Shown here in pieces: positions 56,001 through 64,000 of a stretch of 64,000 nucleotides of DNA. The translations under genes and the position numbers were made by a program. The notes beneath the pieces are model-generated. The model was given only the letters and a program-made list of their open reading frames with translations. It was not told the origin of the DNA and made no database searches. The DNA lies in contig CM077599.1 in NCBI GenBank assembly GCA_039654915.1, forward strand, positions 23,001,501 to 23,065,500. Reading direction: 5' to 3'. Source of the stretch: Aquilaria yunnanensis. Lineage: Eukaryota > Streptophyta > Magnoliopsida > Malvales > Thymelaeaceae. Every line of letters starts with the position of its first letter. The first letter of the stretch is position 1.

Positions 56001-58222
56001 AACTTCTTTGCTAAGAGAGCCTCATCAATGTCTCCATCTTCACTTAATGATGAGTTATCCTCTTGGGCCTTCAAAGCAATTGACTTATTCTTCTTGATGT
56101 ATCTTTCTTCAACTTGTTCCTTCATCTCATAAGTCAATAACTTTCCAAAGAGCTCATCTATATGCATGGTTTTGATGCTTCCTCCTTCATTGATGGCTTC
56201 AACTATGCTCTTCCATGGTGGAGGTAAGCTCCACAAGATCTTCCTCACCAACTCCTCATTTGTATACTCCTTCCCAAGTAATTTGAGTGGTGTGAGGATC
56301 TCATTAAATCTTCTAAACATTTCTTGAATACTTTCATTTGGCTCCATGGTAAACAACTCATATGCCCTCACAAGCATGTGCATCTTGGTGTCCTTCACTT
56401 GTGTGGTTCCTTCATAAGTCACCAATAGCTTGTTCCATATATCCCTAGCATTTCCACAAGAAGAAACCAAATTGAATACATTGGGGGTTAGTGCACAATA
56501 TATAATATTCATAGCTTTTGCATTCATGGTGCACATAAGATCATCCCCCGGTTCATATTCCGTTCGATCTTTTGGTACTTGTATACCATCAACTACTTTT
56601 ATAGGAGTTTTAGGACCATCCCTAATAATCCTCCATAAAGCATAATCAATTGCTTGAATGTGAATTTCCATCCTAGTTTTCCACCAATTAAAATTTGTAG
56701 AATCAAACAATGGTGGCCTAGATGGATTTTTCCCCTCAAGATGCATACTAGTGGTTGCCATGGATCTTTAGGCTTGAAAATCGTAGGATTTTATCAAAAC
56801 ACAGCCACTAGCTCTGATACCAATTGTTGGCCCAAGTGCAACCAAGAGGGGGGGTGAATTGGTTAGGTTCCAAAAATAAAACACAATTTGATTCTTGAAA
56901 CCCCAAACTCAAATTCAATTTGAAGAACAATGATTAACTCTATTTTACTCAGAAAATGACTACCACAATCCACCTAGAATTTGCTTTTGAAAGCTATCTT
57001 TGAAGCAGTTTTGAAAACAAGCAAGTTCAACCAAAACAAGTTGCATAAAACACCCACCAAAGCTCAAATAGGTAGAGAGAAGAAGAAGCTTGGACAAGGG
57101 AATTTTTATAGAGGTTCGAACTCTCCTCTTGAGAGCCTACTCCTCTCCTCAAGCTCACCACTTGAGAGTTTTCTTCTCTACTATGAACCACAATGATACA
57201 CAAGAGCCTTCAAAGGCATACAACACTTAGGTAGATCTTTCTACCTTCACCTCTCACTAGTTTTGTCTAAGGCTAACTAGAAACCCTTCTACCCCTTTTT
57301 CCCTTACAAGGAAATCACTCAATCACTCAAGACAAGCTCAACAATTCGTGGTTACAAGGTAAGAACAAAGCAACCAATGCTAGATAAGCCAATGAAAGCA
57401 CAAGCACAAGTTCTTGGCAACTTTTCTAATTTCTGCTCTTTGATGGATGATTCCTTTTTCTAGTTGCCAAGTTTTTTTTTTCAACATGTTTCTTAGTGTA
57501 AATATACTCTTTAGGAAGCTATTAGACCGTTGAAACCATCATGGAAATGTCTGAAAAGCTCCCTTAAAAACTGGAGAGCCGTTGCTCTGTTTTTCGCGAA
57601 AAGACAGAACTTCCAGATTTCGAATTAAGTTCTGAGTTTAACCTGTTAACTCGACTTTTCCTTTCAACGGTCAAAAAGCAGCAGGAGACAGCGCATTAAA
57701 TGCGCGGCAGAGCTATCCAGGTGGCGTCTTCTGATTGGTCTGAGTTCCATTTGAAATCTTGGCTCAAAACGCGCCACTTACAGTATTTGAAACGGAGCCT
57801 TCAGAATTCGACTTTAACGGGTTAAGACTCTCTTTAACAGGTTACCTGATGCTGTTTCAAAAGTTACAGGAAACTTAACTTTCAAATTAAGCCAGTTTAA
57901 CGTGTTAAGGTGTAACCTTGGGGATGAGCTGAACTTGGGTAAACGACATACCTATTAAACTGTGATTTTAACGGATTAAGCTTAAAACAACTTAAAAACA
58001 CTTGCCATTTTGAAATCAAACTTGATTCAAACTAGTTTCTTTCAAAAGTGATTTTTCCTCAATATTCTCAAAACATATTTTTTGAGATAATTACTTGACA
58101 TTCTTGGAAATTAAGCACAACTTTAACAAATCTATTTTGACCCAATAAAATGAGATTAAACACAATAACACAATACACTTGTCATCATCAAAATTAAATA
58201 TTTTCTTGGAACAAATCCAACA
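53029..58222 (-). mobile_element. Gag-only non-autonomous copia-type LTR element (TR-GAG type)
   Basis: LTRs at 53029-54427 (1399 bp) and 56825-58222 (1398 bp) have TG...CA ends and differ by about six substitutions and one indel. The target duplication gggcg (53024-53028, 58223-58227) is perfect. On the - strand the primer binding site TGGTATCAGAGC is at 56822-56811 and a purine tract at 54440-54428 precedes the other LTR. The 2.4-kb interior holds only Gag. The insertion interrupts the hAT transposase. Confidence 0.95.
55094..56761 (-). CDS. gag: Copia-type Gag with two CCHC zinc knuckles
   Basis: An intact 555-residue Gag. The N-terminus has the copia capsid signature (FDSTNFNWWKTRME, ARDIWNKL, ELFTMEPNESIQEMFRRFNE). 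A basic region leads to a first zinc knuckle CYNCKEPGHLQFDC, then an acidic/Ser-rich stretch, a coiled coil and a second knuckle CHACGGKGHYFYEC. The end, GYKLVWVPKGAK...GPKEIWVPK, is the linker that normally lies just before protease, so the ORF stops where pol should start. It would form particles for RNA packaging; enzymes must come from elsewhere. Gag-only elements of this plan are known in plants. The lack of stops fits a recent or still useful product. Confidence 0.93.
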   Translation of the reverse strand: MATTSMHLEGKNPSRPPLFDSTNFNWWKTRMEIHIQAIDYALWRIIRDGPKTPIKVVDGIQVPKDRTEYEPGDDLMCTMNAKAMNIIYCALTPNVFNLVSSCGNARDIWNKLLVTYEGTTQVKDTKMHMLVRAYELFTMEPNESIQEMFRRFNEILTPLKLLGKEYTNEELVRKILWSLPPPWKSIVEAINEGGSIKTMHIDELFGKLLTYEMKEQVEERYIKKNKSIALKAQEDNSSLSEDGDIDEALLAKKFSKMFKKSRSKNFKKEKYEKSKGEHSKKRNEVICYNCKEPGHLQFDCPLKKKKKHKKQKKRSNKKNGKTMRTWSDSDQSSSESSTSSDSSEDVNLCLMIDEDEASSRNQSYSNLCLMAKEEDEVISYSSDSSSSYISIGNEYLELQNAFNALYKDSQKLAKQVGELKVLNASLTKERDELKKENFDLTQSLSRFVKGKEKLDLLLGVQKGVYDKAGIGFNTLMKERKFGNRFIDASSSSSSSSSSFVTCHACGGKGHYFYECMVRKGNVPFGYKLVWVPKGAKIIGANPQGPKEIWVPKIKI

Positions 58223-58816
58223 GGGCGTGATGGGGTGAACATTGAGTTGTGTGTTTGAATCGATTTGGCTTATGAAAGAACATATAAGTTTTATTCGATC
58301 TACAAATTGGGTGCTGAAAATCATTGAGAAACGGTAAAATAAAACATTGGAGCACCCACTTCATGTAGCAGGTAACCTTTATTTTACTTCGTATATTTTT
58401 TAAGGGGTAATGATTGTAATTGTTTTATCATGAAATACTATCATAAGGGTGTTGGAGATAATCCATATTTCTTAAATTCTATCTTTGAAGTTTTGTAGTT
58501 TTATATCTACACTCTTTGAAAATTGGGTCATGTGGAAATGAGGTACCATGGGATCTCATTTTATATAATATATTATTTATTTTTTAGATTTTTTTTGTTA
58601 ATGATTCTTTCTATTAAAACTTATAATAATATTTAGAGAAGTAAGAAAGTCATTTAGAGCTGCATATACAATATCATCAAGACAAAAGCTAAAACCAGGT
58701 TAATATAAATTAGTGACATTTTATTAATAAATGTAAACAACATTTTACTAAACTTTTTTCAATTTGACTTTAATATATTGTACTAATAAGACTTTTATTA
58801 CTATATGATTGCAGTT

Positions 58817-59445
58817 GATTGGTGGGAATTATATGGGACTAGTATACCAACTTTGAAAAATTTGGCTTTATGTATATCATCTCAAATAGCATCCTCTTTG
58901 GTTTGTGAGCGAAATTGGAGCACTTTTGCATTAATTCATACCAAGAAATGAAATCGATTAACTCATACAAGTTTACAAAATCTTGTATTCTGCTATTACA
59001 ATATGAAACTTCATCTTAGAGATATGACAGTCATGAAAGAGAAAGATGGTGAGAATGATCCGTTAAATCTTCTTGATATATCGATTTAGCTTAGTGATGA
59101 AGATGAATATTCACTTTTTCAGTGGATACGTCCAGCACATTTAAATGATAATGAAGGAAATCTAGATCCATGAGTTAAAAAACATACTCAAGAAATGGGT
59201 ATTGATGTTGATCGTGTAATGAATGAAGAGGTTGGTTTATCTAAATCTTCTAATGAAACTAGAAGTGTTTTTCCATCTTATCCACCAGGGTTTGCTTCCC
59301 ATTCCAACGATGTTACAGGTGATGATGATGATGATGATGATGATGATAATGACAATAATAACAATGATGATGATGACAATGATAAAAGAGATACAGGTTA
59401 TTACTGTGACAGTGGAGATAGAAGTCATTTTAGAACTTTTTAATA
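58817..59445 (+). pseudogene. hAT transposase, C-terminal dimerisation fragment and acidic tail
   Basis: DWWELYGTSIPTLKNLALCI, then SSLVCERNWSTFALIHTKK and LQNLVFCYYNMKLHLRDM, are the hAT C-terminal dimerisation motif, with an in-frame stop near 58950. Further on, 59195-59443 encodes GIDVDRVMNEE... and an Asp/Asn run (GAT/AAT repeats at 59320-59385), a common acidic tail of these transposases. It belongs with the BED fragment at 52743. Confidence 0.8.
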
Positions 59446-60355
59446 CCAAAGGAAGTTTTATGTCTGAAGACATTAGAAGAGAAAGTTCTACCGGTTATAT
59501 GAGTAGTTTTTCATGTGAAGCTGATTTTTCATATGTTACAGAAGATGAGGATCATGGATCAAGAAGATGAGGACATAAGGCAATGGCCAAAAAAAGGAAA
59601 AATTATATAAACTATGACTTTGTGAGTCAATTTAACTCAATGACAATGAACAGTAAAGAAAATTCAAATAGTCCCAACATTAGTTTAATTGGTGATAGTG
59701 GTTCCATAGTGTATGAATCATATGGATATCCATAACAAATGCCATCATCTTTGTCGAAGGTTCATCATCATTGGCCCCAATCTTTTATAATAATCTATTC
59801 AATGACAATCATCACATTTTTCAGCCACAGCATGATGTTAAGCAATATCCCGCAATTAGATTTCTAGTGCATGCTACTCCAATTGAATATTATTTTCATT
59901 TGCGGAATTTTTTGACTCAACTAAAATTTCGTGATGTGGAATGAATATGTTGCTTTTGCTGAACAAGTTAGGAAAGAAGCATCATAATTTGAGCTACCTA
60001 AGAACTCAATGTGGTATTAGAAAATGTATTGTTATTATTAAAATATTTTTTTTCTATTATATCAATAAATTAGTTTTTTTAGCATTATTTATTTTGTTCC
60101 ATATATAACATTTTTGTATGTTTTTTGTTACAAAAAAAATATCTTTTTTCATATATTTTTTTTTATATTTTACAAATTATAATGTGAAAAATTAGAATAC
60201 ACATAAAATGTGTAAAAATAAATTATTAAACAAAATAATATTCTAACATTTATTTTTTGATATAACAATAACAATATGTGCCGCGGTATACCATATAGTA
60301 TACCTTAAAAATTCAGGATACGATATACTTAACGAAAACAGTATTTAATACCTTG

Positions 60356-61862
60356 AACCTTAAAAGATAAGATTGAATTATCTACCTTGGCTTTAAAATG
60401 TGGGACCGGTGGCTCTCTACAAGCCCCTCGTTGACTAGCGGCAAGCTGATGTGATAGTGGTGGTCGTCTGAGGGATAGGAGGAGAAGTGGAAGAAGAAGA
60501 GAGAGACGGAGTTTAGCGTGAAAAGAGAAGCAGAATCATGCAATTGTGTTTTTTTCTTAAGAAGATTGATCGAACAAATCTTATGGCAAAACCGTAAATA
60601 GGGGGAAACTAAGAATGAATTGCATGCATCAGGTGGGTGGTATCCATAACTGAAGTTTATTAAAAAAAACAATCTATTTTCTTGTAAGTCTCAATGTCTT
60701 GTGAAAATTCAGAAAAAAAAAAAAGGTAGATTCTAAAGCTCCTGAAAAAAGCTAAAATTAAATTTGAATGGAGGGACATAAGTGCAACGGAAGCTAGTGC
60801 AGCTGAATCGTAGTGGCAAAGCGAAATCTGGCCAGAAGGTCCAACCTCGATAGGCCCATCACCTACTCTATGGCCCAAAACGCAAAAAAGACCAAACTGC
60901 TAGAGGAAAACTTTTTCTTTTAAGTCCTATAATTTCTTATTCTACCCTTTTCTTTGCTGATGTTCTTTGGGCCAAAGTCAAGACGTCTGCCTCTCAACTG
61001 CCAAATCCAAATACATAACAAATTAATTTTTTAATGGTAGTAAGTTTTTGCACTTAATTTTGTACATTGTGCTTTGTTTTTGGGTATAGTGTCCTCCATT
61101 TTATTCCCTCTGATTCACTGATGTCATATGGTTAACTAACACGATTTGAAAATACTAATTGTGTATTTGGTTGGCTGGCCTTCAAATTCAATGCAACGTC
61201 GTGGAAAGAATTACAAATGGAAAAATGGGGGCCTTTTGTTTTGTTTTGTTTAGTTTTAAGTGCGAAAGCGACAACGATTTTGTTTGTTAGGAAGAACTTT
61301 ATTAAAAGGAGTGGCACTAAGAGAAAATAATCTCAACTTTTTTCTTATTTATAATGAAGTTTGGCGCACCATGCAGGATTTTCCTAATAAAGCTGGATTA
61401 GACATCACCACTTGAGCTAGCTCCCGCGCGCGGGAAGGTATGAGAGTCAGAATTTTTTCTCGATGAAATTGTGAGCAAAAAGTTGAAAAAAAAAAAAAAA
61501 GGAAAAACAGATGATCCATTTAACGGCCACAATTTAACAGCATCCAATTCCAACGGGAGGCTCCTCCGTTGGTGTGTGTGTGTGTGTATTTGCGAATGGT
61601 TTTAATTCCAAATTTATTAATTAATGCAGGTGAGCGTGATTGTTAAAACGTCATTGTAACTGATAAATAATAAAATTCAAAGTGATCGAAATTACAGCTT
61701 ATTGAGCTGGCGTTTTTTTTCAGGGGGACCAACCCTACGTTTCTCTCCTTTTGTTTTTATGTATCCAATTTGTAATATAAAAATAAAAGTATTTACCGGT
61801 GTTCAATAATTAGAAGACAAAAACTGCAATATATGCACATAATCCTAATTATAATTTAATAA
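60356..61862. other. Intergenic, no gene supported
   Basis: Mixed-composition DNA with short frames only; no confident RNA gene or transposon end. Confidence 0.4.
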
Positions 61863-62745
61863 AGGGTAAGTACTGAAAAAAGTAACTAAATTTTTGGCAC
61901 CGGACAAATTTAGTTATTGATCTTTTAAGTGGTGCCTAATTCATTATTTAATAAGATAAAATTTTGTGCCAAATCAGGTATCAATGTTTTGAAATGGTAC
62001 AAATAATGCAACTAATGTTACTAACAATGTAAAATTACCATCAAATGGTAAAATATTCTATCACGAGATGATTAAGTGACAATTAAAGAACAATTACATG
62101 GCAAAACAACATGCCAAGTAGCCAAAACAGCATGGATATTAAATTGGAGATTTAGGGTTTAAGCTGCTTTAAATTGGGGATTTAAGAATCTGTTGCAATA
62201 GAAGATTTTGGGAGGAATTGGAGTAGGAATTGGGTCTGATTTAGTTTGATTGACTTTGATGCAATTCGAGTAGTCGATGAGATTCAAGGAAGCAACCGAC
62301 ACGATTTCAAGCAAAAATTGTGATGCAGAATCGAAGATGCCGTGATTCACAAGCATCATCGGATGATTTTGAGCAGAGAAGCGGTGGAGGGAGATGAGAG
62401 TAAAGATGCGAGGAGGGAGAGATTCCAAGAAGATATGCCTTTCACCACTTCATCCATCGCAGCTTCTCTATAATCGATTCTTCTTCGCCTTCTGTCGCTT
62501 CATCCATTGTTACTTCATCTGCAACCCTAGACTCCCTGCCTTCTACTTTTTGCGGGATGATGAATTTCACCTCAATAATAATTCACCACTCCGTTAACAC
62601 GCCATGAATTTTAATGGCAAAAAGACAAGTTTAGGCCCTACATAAAACTTCAGTTATGAATTTGAAAATCTTGAAAGATTGGTAACTAAATGCATCAAGA
62701 GCTAAAAGTATAATCATTTTTTGGGTACTTTTCTGGAGTAGCTAC
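61863..62745. repeat. Mutator-like or unclassified element related to 13.3-14.3 kb
   Basis: The left end 'aagtactgaaaaaagtaact' and the complement of the right end ('gctactccagaaaagtaccc') are roughly inverted. The core 61970-62150 matches 13365-13600. No target duplication was found. Interior frames have no recognisable product. Confidence 0.5.
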
Positions 62746-64000
62746 TAGGTACTTGTATATAGTAATCGTACTGGTTAGTTCTCTGTGTAATCTAAGCTGT
62801 GAAATTACGTAGTGTAGGAATCGTCGGTGGCACTGCACGTTTTGCTTTTGATTCTACAATTTGGTTATCGGTTTCGTGTTTTGATCATATATATATATAT
62901 ATAATACTTATTACAAAGTATACTATAATATATGATCGAGGTGTGATCAACTTAATAATTAATGGAATATAATTTTTGAAACAAGTTCTTAAACTTAGCC
63001 CTCAAATTCTTTACCCATATTTTCAGATCAGACGATTTCGTCATTGCATAAGAGTCAGTAAAATTTTTCTTCAGTTGTGTGTATGTGTATGCGAATATAT
63101 ATATATATAATCTTGTTCTTCTTCCTTCTTTTGTTTTTGTCTTTTTTTCGAAACAAGCTCTTAAACTTCCTCTTCGTCTACTGTTGGCACAGAATCTTTA
63201 ACTATTTTTATTGGTTGACTTTTTTTGGATTAAACTTCTATTTTGCTGAATATTATAATTGTTTTAGATTAAACTAACATAATATTTTGACTATTACTAG
63301 TTAAATTTGTCACATTTGAAAATGTTTCAAGCGTGAAATGCTCAATCAAAACGTTTCTATTTTAATGGAAATTAAGTTGGATCGTAAGATTCTAAATTAA
63401 ACACATTTCATTTTAATAAGCGTCAAATACGTACATTTCTTGTTGAAAGTCGTTGGACAGTCCATCTCCAATTACGTCTTTATCTCTTGTTTTTATCTCC
63501 TTAGTTTTATGCTCTCTTAGCTTTTGTCTTCTCATAAGTTTTTATCTACATCTAGCTTTTATCTCTTAGTTGGATGTAGCCCTTATCTCTTAGTAGCCTA
63601 ATCCTAATACGTAAACTTTGCACGGGCTATATACATTATTTTCTTGTAACCATAGTTGATATATGCTCTTCCAAATTCTACGTTTTTCTCAAATTTTTAT
63701 AGATTCCTACTTTTTTTTTTCCTCTTATATTTGGGTTCATAATTCATGTTTTGTTCTAATTCTTGTATCTTTCACTAGATTTGTGTTTGTAATTCATGCT
63801 TTGATCTGATTCATTATTTTAGTCTATGTTCAAAACTAATTAACATTTTAATTTCACTATGGGTTTTATTTTTTATTTTTCTATATCTAGTTCATTTTTT
63901 TTTTGTTTTGATATGATTCATTATTTTGATTCTTAATTTCATTTAGAACTAGTTTATAGTCTGTGCTTTGATCTGATTCATTGCTTGCATGTATATCAAA
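62746..64000. other. Intergenic, no gene supported
   Basis: A+T-rich DNA with TA microsatellites (about 62888-62902, 63097-63109). No coding support to the window end. Confidence 0.4.

Larger units (their letters stand above)
35756..60355. mobile_element. Old autonomous-type hAT element split by two LTR elements (ends approximate)
   Basis: Host pieces are about 35756-35789, 51683-53023 and 58223-60355. Removing the insertions joins a BED-finger start to a C-terminal dimerisation segment, as in plant hAT transposases. Subterminal 'ggtatacc' and 'gcggtat' motifs lie near both ends (51695-51830 and 60280-60330). Terminal 'cttggcactaaatta' and the complement of 'tttaataccttg' are only weakly similar, and I found no matching 8-bp flanks, so the outer limits are uncertain. 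Confidence 0.65.

Noticed and set aside
59237..59473. Hydrophobic Ile/Val-rich ORF on the - strand
   Set aside because: It is the reverse complement of GAT/AAT repeats encoding the acidic tail of the hAT transposase.

Overview
This is an A+T-rich plant nuclear window. The intron-containing host genes (phosphatidylinositol synthase, a plastid NiCoT-family protein, a BOI-type RING protein) point to a eudicot; nothing I can read fixes the species. Host coding sequence is sparse and most of the window is nested mobile DNA.

Left part (1-17.6 kb): the last seven exons of a phosphatidylinositol synthase gene enter from the left edge on the + strand. A two-exon gene for a chloroplast nickel/cobalt-transporter-like protein follows on the - strand (3734-5889), convergent with it. 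After a gene-poor stretch holding a degenerate tandem array, a CACTA-type element, a hAT-type element and two related AT-rich foldback MITEs, there is a two-exon BOI-like RING ubiquitin ligase gene (16579-17543).

Middle part (18-35.8 kb): a 312-bp tandem duplication, several short hAT-type elements with clear 8-bp target duplications, a degenerate Ty1/copia element, and a broken 5' half of a second phosphatidylinositol synthase copy. That half-gene stops exactly where an inverted-repeat arm begins. The copia element sits inside the left arm of the inverted repeat. A 912-bp Mutator-like element with a perfect 9-bp target duplication sits in an intron of the half-gene.

Right part (35.8-60.3 kb): an old hAT element (BED-finger start and C-terminal dimerisation segment still readable) has been split by two LTR elements. 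One (53029-58222, - strand) is a gag-only copia-type element with an intact 555-residue Gag. The other (35795-51682, + strand) is the most remarkable object here: a 15.9-kb LTR element with two 2463-bp LTRs that look identical, a perfect 5-bp target duplication, a Tat/Ogre-type primer binding site and a polypurine tract, but no gag-pol apart from a short remnant. Instead it carries a cargo cassette: four tandem intact ORFs, each exactly 182 codons, for a basic Cys4 zinc-finger protein resembling the nucleic-acid-binding/silencing-suppressor proteins of flexiviruses, followed by an intact intronless LOG-type (cytokinin riboside monophosphate phosphoribohydrolase) ORF. Genes 2-4 and the LOG ORF each have their own CTATAAAT box. 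Downstream is a roughly 1.7-kb array of about 29 hairpin-forming repeats. My inference is a recently mobile, non-autonomous retroelement carrying RNA-binding and hormone-metabolism genes.

The right end (60.4-64 kb) has no gene I can support; it contains another repeat related to one at 13.3-13.6 kb.
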